Shown: positions 18,901 to 26,498 of the stretch, in pieces | How positions within the stretch are numbered: position 1 is the stretch's first letter | Layout: every line of letters begins with the position of its first letter | Source: Clostridium_AD estertheticum_D | GTDB taxonomy: Bacteria; Bacillota; Clostridia; Clostridiales; Clostridiaceae | NCBI RefSeq assembly: GCF_018861295.1 | Contig: NZ_JAHLDM010000001.1 | Span: 186,001 to 250,000 of the forward strand | DNA length: 64,000 bases | Direction of reading: 5' to 3' | Notes under the pieces: model-generated | What the model saw: the letters and a program-made list of their open reading frames with translations, nothing else | Database searches by the model: none | What the model was told of the DNA's origin: nothing | Made by a program: the position numbers and the translations under genes

Positions 18901-21580
18901 CCTTCAAATGACCTCATATGATCAGCCACTACAAGCTGATATTAAGGATTTAGTAGGTGGAAGTCACTTAAGAGATAAAGAAAACAAACCTGGTGGATTA
19001 TTTATACTTAATAAGGCTAATATTAAAGATGAAGATATAGATTTATTAATAGCTATAGCTAGGTTGGTTATAGATTCATGTAAGGGAATGTTAGTATCTC
19101 AAATTCAAAATAAGAACAAGAGAGTACAGAAGTTACCGTTACTTCAAACTTTAAAAAAAGAATTCATGTTTAAGGAGCACAAGTTTAATATAAAACCATT
19201 AGAGTATTTTAATGGACTCGGGGGTTTTGATGTAGAAGGTGAAAATTATACTATTCTACTTAAAGATTTTAATAATACCCCAGCACCATGGATAAATGTA
19301 ATTTCAAATGGTAATTTTGGATTTCATGTGTCGGAATGTGGATCAGCTTATACATGGAACAGCAATAGTCGCGAAAATAAAATTACTACTTGGTCCAATG
19401 ATTGGATAAGTGATGAGTGCTCAGAAGCTATATATTTGAGAGATGATAATATTGGTAATATATGGAGTATTACACCTAAGCCGATAAGGGATGGCGGAGA
19501 ATACTTAATAGAGCATGGTTTTGGATATTCAAACTTCAAACATGAGGTTTTTGGGATTATGGGTGAAGTAACTATGTTTGTGCCAAGGTCGCATAATGTT
19601 AAGTTATGCAAAATAAAACTAAAGAATAATAGTGATAAAGCTAGAGATATAAGTATAACTTATTATGCTGAACTCGTAATGGGTGTAGTACCTCAGCATA
19701 CTGCTCAGCACATAGTTACTTATTTTAATGACGAACAAGAATATATATATGCAACGAATTGTTATAATCAACATTTTGGTAAATTAAAGTCTTATTTAAA
19801 ATTATTTGGAGGCACTCAGCAAAGCTTCACTGGTGATAGAAGTGAGTTTTTAGGAAGAGGAGGAAGTGTTGAAAATCCGGAAGTTCTAAAGAGAATAAAA
19901 CTATCAAATAATGTTGGAGCGGGCCTGGATCCATGCCTTGCAGTTACTTCGAAAATTCATTTAGATCCTAACATGGAAGTAGAATTAATAGCAATGCTTG
20001 GTGAAAATGAGAATTTAGATAATATTTCAAAGATAGCAAAGGAATTTGAAGATTATAAAAAAGTGGATACTGAACTAGAAAACGTTAAAAAATATTGGAA
20101 CAGAATACTTCATACGATTCGGGTTAAGACACCAGATAAGAGTATGGATTTAATGCTTAATGGATGGTTAATGTACCAAACTATAGTTTGTAGATTATGG
20201 GCAAGAACTGCTTTTTATCAATCTGGTGGAGCATATGGATTTAGAGATCAACTGCAGGATGTTATGTCACTAAGTATGATTGAGCCTAGTATGACAAGAA
20301 AACAAATTCTGTATAGTGCTTCAAGGCAATTTGTTGAAGGGGATGTACAACATTGGTGGCACCCAGTTGTAGATAGTGGAATAAGAACAAGATTTTCTGA
20401 TGACTTATTATGGCTACCTTATGTCACTATGGATTATATAAAAAATACTGGTGATTTTGATATCCTTAATGAACAAGCAGAATATTTAATGGATACACCA
20501 CTTGCAGAAGGGGAAGATGAAAGATATAACATTTCAGGAAAGGCAGATTTTACAGGTAGTATATATGAACATTGTACAAAAGCTATAGAAAAAGCCCTTA
20601 AATTTGGACCTCACAATATTCCTCTTATGGGAAGTGGAGATTGGAACGACGGAATGAGTACTGTGGGCAATAAGGGGAGAGGTGAAAGTGTATGGCTAGG
20701 ATGGTTCTTATATGATATATTAGCAGATTTCTCAAAGGCTTGCACATACAAAAATGATGATGAAAAACTTAAGAAATATAAGGATATGCAAGAGTATATA
20801 AGAATAAATCTAGAAGAGAACGCATGGGATGGTGATTGGTATAGAAGAGCATATTTTGATGATGGTACGCCACTTGGTTCATCACAAAATGAAGAATGCA
20901 AGATAGATTCTTTATCTCAATCCTGGGCAGTAATATCTGGAGCGGCAGATAAAGAAAGAGCGACAGAGGCTATGAAGTCATTAGAACGTTATTTAATAAA
21001 AGAAGATAATGGTATGATATTACTATTAACTCCACCTTTTAGCAAATCTTCTTTGGAGCCAGGTTATATTAAAGGTTATGTTCCTGGAGTTAGGGAAAAT
21101 GGTGGGCAATATACACATGCCGCAACTTGGGTAATTCTTGCTTTTGCTAAACTCTATCAAGGTGATACAGCAGCAAAGCTTTATAACATGATAAATCCTA
21201 TAAATCATACAAAAACTCTGCCTGAATGTGAGAGATTTAAAACAGAGCCATATGTAATGACGGCTGATGTATACGGAAAAGAACCTCATGTAGGAAGAGG
21301 AGGCTGGAGTTGGTATACTGGAACTTCAGGATGGATGTATAGAACCGGAATAGAAGCTATTTTAGGTCTTAAATTAAAGGAGGGAAAAGGATTTACTATT
21401 AAGCCTTGCGTCCCAGAGGAATGGCCGAATTATGAGATTATTTATAAAAAGGATAATTATGAATATGTAATTGAGGTTAAACGCATTGGAGACAAAGGAA
21501 TATGGCTTGATGGTAAGTTATGTATTGATGGGTTAGTACCATTTACTGATGGGGTTCATAAAGTTGAGGTTATAATTTAA
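12950..21580 (+). CDS. Cyclic beta-1,2-glucan synthase-like protein (GT84-GH94)
   Basis: At 2,876 residues this is by far the largest gene here, close to the size of rhizobial NdvB/ChvB and Brucella Cgs. Numbering from the ATG at 12950 (AAAGGGGTG upstream): a helical N-terminal region has one membrane segment at ~3-20; two segments lie at ~425-485; a GT84 glycosyltransferase domain at ~500-800 has LDSDT (~642) and HRWTRGDW (~790). More membrane segments lie at ~824-865 and ~946-990. A glucoamylase-like domain (~1030-1560) includes WLGPDNYQ, SWSGTMFEYMMP and HHEGMSLMALDN. Two beta-sandwich GH94-type N-domains start near 1610 and 2117, and the GH94 catalytic domain ends the protein, with GSGDWNDG at ~2562-2568. 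In known enzymes GT84 extends a beta-1,2-glucan and GH94 trims it before cyclisation. No ChvA/NdvA exporter lies nearby. A rigid clostridial homologue with a different product is possible. Confidence 0.88.
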   Translation: MPYVILGAIVAISILAYIVVRKNLNHYEEENLLKDVPTINVNREDLEKHAFEMARHYSDVKNTNCKKKLISNLDGSYEKILEGYEKIDKEGKNKKEVLPAAEWLLDNLYLIEKEYKSIKYNMPQTYYKDLPVICKGVIKGYPRVYHIAIEIVSHTDGRMDEHVIEDFIRAYQKNAVLTSGELWAIPIMLRIALIQNISKITEKIVKAEEDKKEAELVAERLINAFNEDKIHLELSLLNSQKNIFTLHFTERLLKLLRDNGIDSMEVYDFIDERLGAQDTSSEKIIALEHQIEANFEISMANSINSIRVIEGLNWKKYFEKLSPVEVILGEDPADIYREMDFQSRDKYRHEIEKLSKHTKLAESYIAKKAIECCYDSEKPENNIYKNHVGYYLIDDGLDELKKKIGYKSTGMEKLINSKKKNIVNVYIRTIGIVTLLIVGLIIVSSLLNDNDKELWRYILAVIIILVPCSEITISILNWSISLLCTTSFIPKMDFEEGIPEKYSTVVVIPTLLNNASRVIELIRDLEIYYLANSQSNLFFALLGDFKDSDTKDEVSDREIVDVGLLEIEKLNKKYCIPGKNIFFFLNRRRQYNEKENKWIGFERKRGKLMEFNEFLRGKQNTSYNVISNNAEDLRMVKYVITLDSDTKLPRDSARKLIGAMAHPLNNAVIDSDKKRVSRGYGLMQPRIGVSILSANKTIFSKIFSGETGIDIYTTAVSDVYQDLFGEGIFTGKGIYNVDVFNYMLKDEIPENTVLSHDLLEGSYVRTALVTDVEFIDGYPSYYNASSMRLHRWTRGDWQLLRWLKKSSPLNKISKWKIFDNLRRSLLAPSVTILLILALGGILPDSTDKWVIAAFVAILAPILFDVSEAVVSPALGVSLSGKIGNSKMAIEQVFLIFCFIPYQAYMMTDAIIRTLYRVLISKKNLLEWQSAADVEVKVGKKLKNFIEAMWVGSAISILILIASFNASMSIGFLSVPSCVIWFLSPVIAYVISRDREFESFEIIIEEKNYLRRLSRKTWAYFEDFVNDENNWLGPDNYQEDPPNGVAHRTSPTNMGMELTSNLVAYDLGYIGIISVTSRIDKIMMSMEELDMYKGHFYNWYDTKTKTPLFPRYVSTVDSGNLVGYLWVVAQALDEYLRAPLFNHAQIKGLEDTMRLASEEAEVYPKVKDLYQGVLNKIESETIDFNCWKTILRELSNKLVEVGKNEYCMEAYWNKKLKDDVGGYLEEISELFPWFDYVFDKDSDLELTKSMRCLLEGATIISIPEKTTNILNVLDDKVKNDKSLSKLKDLLQQTKEKTQFVINKIEGLKEKLNSMAEATDFKMLYDEDRELFRIGYDVENDNLGKSYYDLLASESRQASFVAIAKGDVPKKHWFKLGRSMTNMGKSKGLVSWSGTMFEYMMPLLIMKNYSGTMLDETYNAVIGAQKQYCSERGVPFGISESAFYKFDINSNYQYKAFGVAGVGLKSGLENELVISPYSTVMALQTDFRGAYDNLKRLTKEGLEGNYGFYEAVDYTKNRMFKDDTKAIIKCFMIHHEGMSLMALDNVLLNNILQKRFHALPRVKATELLLQEKISKKVVYDRERKFKVLGTPVGKQKIIVRKYTTAKTETPETHLISNGNYSLMISNSGAGYALRDKTMIYRWKEDVTKDNTGMFVYIKDRSKNEFFSASYEPCKKPSDSYEVTFALDKAEFTRRDKNLVTRMEITVATEDDSEVRRLSIINKDTKSKILEITSYFEVTLAHYDADIVHPAFGNLFVKTEYVDNPSCIIATRRPRSKGEKQPWLMQTVATQGNTIGTIQYETSRANFIGRGENTIHPIAMRGDSVLSNTVGAVLDPIVSIRRRVKIKPGETCIIVFTTSIANTKEEVISLAKKYSEFHNINRVFELAWSQTQVDMKYLGIKSTQANLYQVIASKILFLNSTFRQREKHIKNVKKGQFTLWGYGISGDLPIILLIVRESKDKDLVRQLINAHEYLSLKGLTVDLVIINLQMTSYDQPLQADIKDLVGGSHLRDKENKPGGLFILNKANIKDEDIDLLIAIARLVIDSCKGMLVSQIQNKNKRVQKLPLLQTLKKEFMFKEHKFNIKPLEYFNGLGGFDVEGENYTILLKDFNNTPAPWINVISNGNFGFHVSECGSAYTWNSNSRENKITTWSNDWISDECSEAIYLRDDNIGNIWSITPKPIRDGGEYLIEHGFGYSNFKHEVFGIMGEVTMFVPRSHNVKLCKIKLKNNSDKARDISITYYAELVMGVVPQHTAQHIVTYFNDEQEYIYATNCYNQHFGKLKSYLKLFGGTQQSFTGDRSEFLGRGGSVENPEVLKRIKLSNNVGAGLDPCLAVTSKIHLDPNMEVELIAMLGENENLDNISKIAKEFEDYKKVDTELENVKKYWNRILHTIRVKTPDKSMDLMLNGWLMYQTIVCRLWARTAFYQSGGAYGFRDQLQDVMSLSMIEPSMTRKQILYSASRQFVEGDVQHWWHPVVDSGIRTRFSDDLLWLPYVTMDYIKNTGDFDILNEQAEYLMDTPLAEGEDERYNISGKADFTGSIYEHCTKAIEKALKFGPHNIPLMGSGDWNDGMSTVGNKGRGESVWLGWFLYDILADFSKACTYKNDDEKLKKYKDMQEYIRINLEENAWDGDWYRRAYFDDGTPLGSSQNEECKIDSLSQSWAVISGAADKERATEAMKSLERYLIKEDNGMILLLTPPFSKSSLEPGYIKGYVPGVRENGGQYTHAATWVILAFAKLYQGDTAAKLYNMINPINHTKTLPECERFKTEPYVMTADVYGKEPHVGRGGWSWYTGTSGWMYRTGIEAILGLKLKEGKGFTIKPCVPEEWPNYEIIYKKDNYEYVIEVKRIGDKGIWLDGKLCIDGLVPFTDGVHKVEVII

Positions 21581-21620
21581 AAAAACAGATGACTTCTAAA
21601 ACGAAGTCATCTGTTTTTAA
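21581..21620 (+). terminator. Terminator of the glucan synthase gene
   Basis: A perfect 16-bp stem, AAAAACAGATGACTTC/GAAGTCATCTGTTTTT, begins directly after the stop codon. Confidence 0.92.
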
Positions 21621-21705
21621 CACTTTATAGCTTTAAAAAATTAAATGTATTTATAAATAGGCTAGTCTTTTTTACAAAAGAAATTAGTCTTCTTTGAGAA
21701 AGAGG

Positions 21706-21912
21706 TTAGTCTTCTTCATCAACAAACTCTACTCCACCATAGTAAGTATAGTCAAATTCAACATTAGATATATTCATAGCAACTATGGGGTCAGTTACTG
21801 GATCTGGGAGCATAGTAGAATCAGTTTCGGAATAAGATCTTATATCAGATGGTTCCTGATCATAGAAATCTCTTTCATATGGTGCATATGTTTTTACTTG
21901 ATCTTTTGACAT
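21706..21912 (-). CDS. Small acidic protein of unknown function
   Basis: The product is 68 residues, rich in Asp, Glu, Tyr and Pro, with no membrane segment and no cysteine. It begins MSKDQVKTYAPYERDF and ends GGVEFVDEED. I chose the ATG at 21912 because GGGAGG lies 6 bases upstream; the longer frame to 22101 covers AT-rich non-coding DNA. It is monocistronic, convergent with the glucan synthase and divergent from desulfoferrodoxin. I do not recognise a family. The good ribosome binding site and sensible composition support a real gene. Confidence 0.65.
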   Translation of the reverse strand: MSKDQVKTYAPYERDFYDQEPSDIRSYSETDSTMLPDPVTDPIVAMNISNVEFDYTYYGGVEFVDEED

Positions 21913-22171
21913 ATTAGTACCTCCCTTTATATTGATGTTATATAGTGTTCCACATAAAAGAAAAATAATGAAGGTAATATTAGGAATACTATATATAATA
22001 TAATTGTATATAATAAATTGGGTTAGCATAAAATATAAATAAAATTCTCTATAAAAAGAGGGGATTTTAAAAGAATGTAGAATATATATAATAACTATCA
22101 ATAAATAATTGTTATGAATAGATAAGCATAATTATTATTTGTTGATTTCTAAATTTAAAGGAGGAATAATA

Positions 22172-22546
22172 ATGACTGAATTAAGACAAATTTATAAATG
22201 TGAAATATGTGGTAATATAGTTGAGGTAGTTCATAATTCTGGAGGTACTTTGGTTTGTTGTGGAAAAGATATGAAACTTCAAGTAGAAAACACTACGGAT
22301 GCAGCAGTTGAAAAACATGTTCCTGTATCAGAAAAAATAGAGGGTGGTATTAAAGTTAAAGTTGGAGCAGTACAACATCCATCACTTGAAGAACATCATA
22401 TTGAAATTATTGAAGTACACACAGAGAACAAAGTATATAGAAAATTTTTAAAACCAGGTGAAAAACCAGAAGCTGAATTTAAATTAGAAGAAGAAGTGTT
22501 ATTCGTACGAGAATATTGCAATCTACATGGTCTTTGGAAAGCATAA
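22172..22546 (+). CDS. dfx: Desulfoferrodoxin (superoxide reductase)
   Basis: This 124-residue protein reduces superoxide to hydrogen peroxide in anaerobes, taking electrons from rubredoxin. The N-terminal desulforedoxin-like Fe(Cys)4 site has CEICG (~10-14) and the CC pair in TLVCCGKDM. The catalytic site II ligands are visible as EKHVP, QHPSLEEHHIE and the closing CNLHGLW. The ATG at 22172 has AAAGGAGGAATAAT upstream, whereas the earlier in-frame TTG has none. It is a single gene. Its presence is strong evidence for an obligate anaerobe. Confidence 0.95.
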   Translation: MTELRQIYKCEICGNIVEVVHNSGGTLVCCGKDMKLQVENTTDAAVEKHVPVSEKIEGGIKVKVGAVQHPSLEEHHIEIIEVHTENKVYRKFLKPGEKPEAEFKLEEEVLFVREYCNLHGLWKA

Positions 22547-22625
22547 AATTGACTTCTATTGACAGTTCGATAAAATAAGTATAATATTATTTAAAGAGAT
22601 TTTAAATATATTATAATGTTATAGT

Positions 22626-22880
22626 CTTTGATGAGAAGCAAGTAAATTTAAAAACAGATTTTTAGAGAGTCGTAGAAGGTGTGATTACGATAATTATGTT
22701 TAAATTGAATGGGTCTCTAAGACTCAGGATGAAGTATAGTAGTCCTTGACGTAAGCCTTACGTTATAGAGGTAGGATATCGTAGTGTATCTGTTTGAGAA
22801 GAAGCTTTAACATAGTTTCTAAGTATTAGGTGGTACCGTGTATATTCGCCCTATGGATTTATCCATAGGGTTTTTTTGTT
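22626..22880 (+). promoter_or_regulatory. Tryptophan-specific T-box leader of trpS
   Basis: The T-box sequence AGGTGGTACCGTG (22828-22840) sits before a terminator hairpin CCCTATGGA/TCCATAGGG plus T-run (22849-22877). Stem I shows TGG in the specifier loop context GAATGGGTCTC (22710-22712), matching tryptophan and the downstream gene. A TTGACA (22559) and TATAAT (22580) pair, with a short 15-bp spacer, probably forms its promoter. Uncharged tRNA-Trp should allow read-through into trpS. Confidence 0.93.
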
Positions 22881-22968
22881 TCTAAGGAAATTGAGAAATT
22901 TCCTATACTTTACATAATGGTGGAAATTATATATGATTCTGCATAATTTATTTTAGGAGATGGTTATA

Positions 22969-23967
22969 TTGGAAGGTAATAAGAAAGTAATATTTAGTGG
23001 AATTCAACCTTCGGGTGATTTAACACTTGGAAATTATTTAGGTGCAATAAAAAATTGGGTTAAATTACAAGATGAATATGAATGCTATTTTTGTGTGGTG
23101 GATTTACATGCAATAACAGTTAAGCAAGAACCAAAAGATCTCAGGCGAAGAACTTTAGAATTATTAGCTATTTACTTAGCTGCAGGTATTGACCCTGAGA
23201 AAAACACCATGTTTATTCAATCACATGTTCCTGCTCATAGTGAAGCAGCTTGGCTTTTAACTTGTTCTACTTACATGGGAGAATTAAGCAGAATGACTCA
23301 ATATAAAGTTAAATCACAAAATAGCGCAGGAAGTATAGGAGCAGGGTTGCTTATCTATCCTGTGCTAATGGCTGCAGATATTTTATTATATCAAAGTAAT
23401 TTAGTGCCTGTAGGAAAAGATCAACTTCAACATCTTGAAATTGCTAGGGACATAGCTGAAAGGTTCAATAAAACATATAGCGATACATTTGTAATACCTG
23501 AATCATATATAGGCAAAGCAGGAGCTAAGGTAATGGACTTACAAGAACCAGCTAAGAAGATGTCTAAATCAGGAGAAAATGTTAATGGATTTATTTTAAT
23601 AATGGACCCACCAGAAGTTATAAGAAAAAAAGTAAATAGAGCAGTTACAGATAGTCTAGGGGTGGTTAAGTTTAATGATGAGCAACTAGGTGTTAGAAAC
23701 TTAATGACAATATTAATGACTATAACTAGAATGACTATTGAAGAGATAGAAGCAAAATATGAAGGGCAAGGTTATGCTCAGTTTAAAAAAGATGTAGCAG
23801 AAGCAATAGTTTCAGAGCTTGAACCTATACAGATTAAAATTAAGGAATACATAGGTAAAAAAGCATATCTAGAAGAAATTTATAAAAAAGGTGCAGAAAA
23901 GGCTAACTATGTTGCCAATAAGACATTAAGAAAAATGCAAAAGAAAATAGGATTTATACCTAGATAA
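22969..23967 (+). CDS. trpS: Tryptophanyl-tRNA synthetase
   Basis: The class Ic synthetase is 332 residues long and charges tRNA-Trp. The HIGH-equivalent segment is GIQPSGDLTLGNYLGA near residue 10, and the KMSKS motif is intact in KKMSKSGENVNG near residue 198. AGGAG at 22955-22959 is only one base from the ATG at 22960 but nine bases from the TTG at 22969, so I choose TTG as the start. It is preceded by a tryptophan T-box and followed by its own terminator. Normal length for the bacterial enzyme. Confidence 0.95.
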   Translation: MEGNKKVIFSGIQPSGDLTLGNYLGAIKNWVKLQDEYECYFCVVDLHAITVKQEPKDLRRRTLELLAIYLAAGIDPEKNTMFIQSHVPAHSEAAWLLTCSTYMGELSRMTQYKVKSQNSAGSIGAGLLIYPVLMAADILLYQSNLVPVGKDQLQHLEIARDIAERFNKTYSDTFVIPESYIGKAGAKVMDLQEPAKKMSKSGENVNGFILIMDPPEVIRKKVNRAVTDSLGVVKFNDEQLGVRNLMTILMTITRMTIEEIEAKYEGQGYAQFKKDVAEAIVSELEPIQIKIKEYIGKKAYLEEIYKKGAEKANYVANKTLRKMQKKIGFIPR

Positions 23968-24004
23968 TAGTAAAAGTAACCTAATATTAAGGAGAGATGC
24001 ATAT

Positions 24005-24044
24005 AAAAACCGACTTATCTATTTAAGAAGAGTCGGTTTTTTTT
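24005..24044 (+). terminator. Terminator of trpS
   Basis: The stem AAAACCGACT/AGTCGGTTTT is followed by eight T. Confidence 0.88.
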
Positions 24045-24065
24045 ATTTTATATTATAATGTCATG

Positions 24066-24755
24066 TTACTTATCAAGTAATGCCTTTGAAATGGCATGAA
24101 ATTTTTCATCACTTATTCCGAGTTTCTCTTTAAATCTGTCATCGTTCATTCTTTCAATAATTATCTTGTTTGGTGATAATTCATCAATAATATTTTTCAA
24201 TTTGTAAATGGCTTCTTCGCTGTCATTATATCCCTTGAGAATTGTTATCTCTAATATAAACTTACCCTTGTATTGTTTATTGAAAGAGATCATACTTGAT
24301 ATATGCTCATGGAAGGTATAACCATCAATAGGGCGTTGAACCTTTTGAAAATCCTTATCCGTAATAACTTTTATTTCTCCAATTACCTCATCACATTTAT
24401 TGGCTATTTTCATGTATTCAACCCTACCCAATATATAACCGTTTGAAAGTAATCTCACTTCCAATCCTTTACTTTTCACTAAGTTAATAACAGTTTCAAT
24501 TTTATCATTAACCAGAGCTTCTCCTTTAGAGTTTATAAATACTAAATCCACTTCATTATTCATTAATTTATGTTCCAGTTCATTTAATGATTCAGAAATA
24601 TCCGAAAATGTTTGTTGTGTGTCTATTTTGTTGTGTGACCTTCCAATAGGGCAAAATATGCAATCAAAGTTGCAATACTTTTCTGGCAATATATTCATCT
24701 CAAGGACCCGCTTACCATCCTCAATATAAATATCCTTATAACTAAAATTACTCAT
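24066..24755 (-). CDS. Radical SAM protein
   Basis: This 229-residue protein has the radical SAM cluster motif CNFDCIFC (CX3CX2C) near residues 28-35, which binds a 4Fe-4S cluster and SAM. The surrounding fold follows the family, with the FINSKGEALVN strand standing where many members have a GGEP-like segment. It lacks any recognisable SPASM or extra cluster domain, so it is a minimal version. It lies 22 bp downstream of the B3/B4-domain gene on the same strand, with GGAGGG before its ATG, so the two are probably one operon. The substrate is unknown; the gene pair suggests a link to tRNA or amino-acid metabolism but does not prove it. Confidence 0.82.
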   Translation of the reverse strand: MSNFSYKDIYIEDGKRVLEMNILPEKYCNFDCIFCPIGRSHNKIDTQQTFSDISESLNELEHKLMNNEVDLVFINSKGEALVNDKIETVINLVKSKGLEVRLLSNGYILGRVEYMKIANKCDEVIGEIKVITDKDFQKVQRPIDGYTFHEHISSMISFNKQYKGKFILEITILKGYNDSEEAIYKLKNIIDELSPNKIIIERMNDDRFKEKLGISDEKFHAISKALLDK

Positions 24756-24777
24756 TTATAAACCCTCCTAAATTAAT

Positions 24778-25485
24778 TTAATCAATTTGCACATTCTTAT
24801 TATTTGCATCTAAAATTGAAATCTGAGTTTCTCCTCCTAAATTATTTTTTACTAATTTTAATAATTCTTTTAGAGCATCCTCAAATTCCACTTGTCTTTT
24901 TTCATCAGTCAATTCAATACATAAAAAAGCATTATTTGTTTTTTCAGTTAAAATGGTTCTTAATGATTCTCGCCAATTCCAGCATCTGCAAATCGCTCCA
25001 GCATTGTCTTTATATACAACTTCTCCTTCATAAGGAGGTGAATTTTTATCTGTTCCAAGTGGAACAAAGTCTTCATCTCCAATTGCTTTTGTTAATCTTA
25101 TATCGCCGTTAAATTTGTCTATATCCTCACCACCGCAGGGTAAAGCGTATCTTAATGAAATTGAATTGTATATGTCAACCAACGGATTAATATTTCCAAT
25201 ATGATTTCCTTTATCAATTCGCTTTAATAATGCTTCTATAGATGACCTAGCACCTTTTTTGCTTTTGAATTTTTGAAATGATTCTCTCCATATTTTTATT
25301 ACTTCGTTATTGCTAAATTCTTCATTTTGCAAATACTTTAAAGCTTCTTTTTCTGCCCTTAAAATCATATCAAGGTATCCTTCTTCATTTCTTATGGTGT
25401 TATCTATTCCATGACAAATAACAACCCCAATCTTTGCGTTAGGGAACAAACCCCAAAAATCATCTTCAATTACAAAATTTTTCAC
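24778..25485 (-). CDS. B3/B4 tRNA-binding domain protein
   Basis: The product is 235 residues and corresponds to a free-standing B3/B4 domain, the fold found in the beta subunit of phenylalanyl-tRNA synthetase (COG3382 type). Characteristic stretches are RESFQKFKSKKGARSSIEAL, NPLVDIYNSISLRYALPCGG and CRCWNWRESLRT. In the synthetase this region belongs to the editing module, so stand-alone versions are often suspected of acting on tRNA or aminoacyl groups; none is proven here. The start is GTG after AAGGAGG. It is the first gene of a pair with the radical SAM protein and lies 102 bp downstream of gdx on the same strand. Confidence 0.82.
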   Translation of the reverse strand: MKNFVIEDDFWGLFPNAKIGVVICHGIDNTIRNEEGYLDMILRAEKEALKYLQNEEFSNNEVIKIWRESFQKFKSKKGARSSIEALLKRIDKGNHIGNINPLVDIYNSISLRYALPCGGEDIDKFNGDIRLTKAIGDEDFVPLGTDKNSPPYEGEVVYKDNAGAICRCWNWRESLRTILTEKTNNAFLCIELTDEKRQVEFEDALKELLKLVKNNLGGETQISILDANNKNVQID

Positions 25486-25587
25486 TAAAATTCCTCCTTA
25501 TTAATAGGTATTATTCTGGGTTTCATCTAAATCCTTTACTGGTATAACTAGAACTTGGGTTGATTAGTATAAAGCTTATATAAATTG

Positions 25588-25908
25588 CTACTTTATCGTT
25601 ATCAGTTTTAAGCCAATGATTCCACTTACAATTAATACAACGCAAATAACACGCATAATATCAATTGGCTCTTTAAACAAAATAACGCCCAAGACCACGG
25701 TGCCAACAGTTCCTATACCAGTCCAAACTGCATATGCAGTTCCAAGTGGCAGAGTTTTTAGTGATAATGATAAAAAATAAAAACTTGTAATCATTCCTAT
25801 AATGGTTAATAAACTGGGTAATATTTTCGTGAATCCTAGCGAATATTTTAACTCGATTGCCCATACTACTTCAAAAAATCCAGCTATCACTAAATAAAAC
25901 CATTCCAT
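25588..25908 (-). CDS. gdx: SMR-family guanidinium exporter
   Basis: This 106-residue protein has four membrane helices and the small multidrug resistance fold. The N-terminal MEWFYLVIAGFFEVVWAIELKY carries the essential membrane glutamate at residue 13 (of WAIELKY/FFEVVW type, E13). Helix 3 has the GTAYAVWTGIGTVGT signature. SMR proteins work as dual-topology dimers that swap protons for a cation. The guanidine-I riboswitch directly upstream identifies it as the Gdx (formerly SugE) subtype rather than a broad drug exporter. The ATG follows AGGAGGAG. Expression should rise when guanidine binds the leader. Confidence 0.93.
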   Translation of the reverse strand: MEWFYLVIAGFFEVVWAIELKYSLGFTKILPSLLTIIGMITSFYFLSLSLKTLPLGTAYAVWTGIGTVGTVVLGVILFKEPIDIMRVICVVLIVSGIIGLKLITIK

Positions 25909-25984
25909 AATTACTCCTCCTAAACTAATATTTGGAATAAATTATAATAATATTTCGTGGCATCATTTTAAAGTGAGCAAAATA

Positions 25985-26100
25985 AAAAAGCCTTAAGAAA
26001 TATTATTATAATATCTCCCAGGCTTTTATCCTTCCGTGAACACAGATAACTGTGCGTTTTCTCTTGGACCAGCCAGTCATAAACTGCGGAACCCTAGAAA
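25985..26100 (-). promoter_or_regulatory. Guanidine-I (ykkC) riboswitch with terminator
   Basis: Read on the minus strand, the leader has the ykkC core in order: TTCTAGGGTTCCGC, GACTGGCTGGTCCAAGAGA, ACGGAAGGATAAAAGCC and TGGGAGA. The last part overlaps a terminator stem AAAAGCC/GGCTTTT (25986-26027) followed by T, so ligand binding and termination compete. It precedes the SMR exporter gene, the usual target. Confidence 0.93.
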
Positions 26101-26144
26101 ACTAAATAAATATTAAGTTTTATATAAGTTTTAACTTATACATT

Positions 26145-26174
26145 AATATAAACATAATAAATTAGGTAAGTCAA
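26145..26174 (-). promoter_or_regulatory. Probable promoter of the gdx leader
   Basis: On the minus strand TTGACT (26174-26169) and TATATT (26150-26145) are separated by 18 bp, about 45 bp upstream of the riboswitch. Confidence 0.55.
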
Positions 26175-26307
26175 TTTATTTTTTCACCTTGAAATAATAT
26201 TCGTAATATTTTACCTCCTTTAGGGTTTATTATAAATATTTTACAGATAGATATTTTAAGCTTATATATAATAAATTCCACTTAAAAGAATTTTATCCTG
26301 CTACCAT

Positions 26308-26316
26308 TATAAGTAC
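26308..26316. repeat. Left copy of 9-bp target site duplication
   Basis: TATAAGTAC directly abuts the left inverted repeat of the insertion sequence. The identical nine bases directly follow the right inverted repeat at 27923-27931. Confidence 0.92.
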
Positions 26317-26447
26317 CAGAAGTTTAGCACATGAATTTTTTTAAGGCGGTAGCCTGTTGATCTGTAATAGTCTATTGGTGATTAACAAGAAAACTATAAA
26401 TTCCGATTTTTATTGGAAATTACAGTCAAAAAATTTGCAAAATAAAA

Positions 26448-26492
26448 GCATCCTTTTTATAATAGTTTTGCGAAAACAAAAAAAAGGATGCT
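26448..26492 (+). promoter_or_regulatory. Hairpin covering the transposase ribosome binding site
   Basis: The arms AGCATCCTTTTT and AAAAAGGATGCT enclose a smaller GTTTT-GCG-AAAAC hairpin. The right arm contains AAGGA, the only likely ribosome binding site, 10 bases before the ATG. Such hairpins in insertion sequences block translation from read-through transcripts. Confidence 0.7.
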
Positions 26493-26498
26493 GATAAA

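Noticed and set aside
21694..21909. 71-codon plus-strand ORF opposite the small acidic protein gene
   Set aside because: It is antisense to a gene with a good ribosome binding site and consists of low-complexity hydrophobic codons.
22139..22171. Longer N-terminus of desulfoferrodoxin from an upstream TTG
   Set aside because: The ATG at 22172 has AAAGGAGG at correct spacing and gives the standard family length.
26200..26310. Orphan AAAGGAGG on the minus strand upstream of the gdx promoter
   Set aside because: Only three- to seven-codon frames follow it, so no gene can be supported; it may be a remnant.
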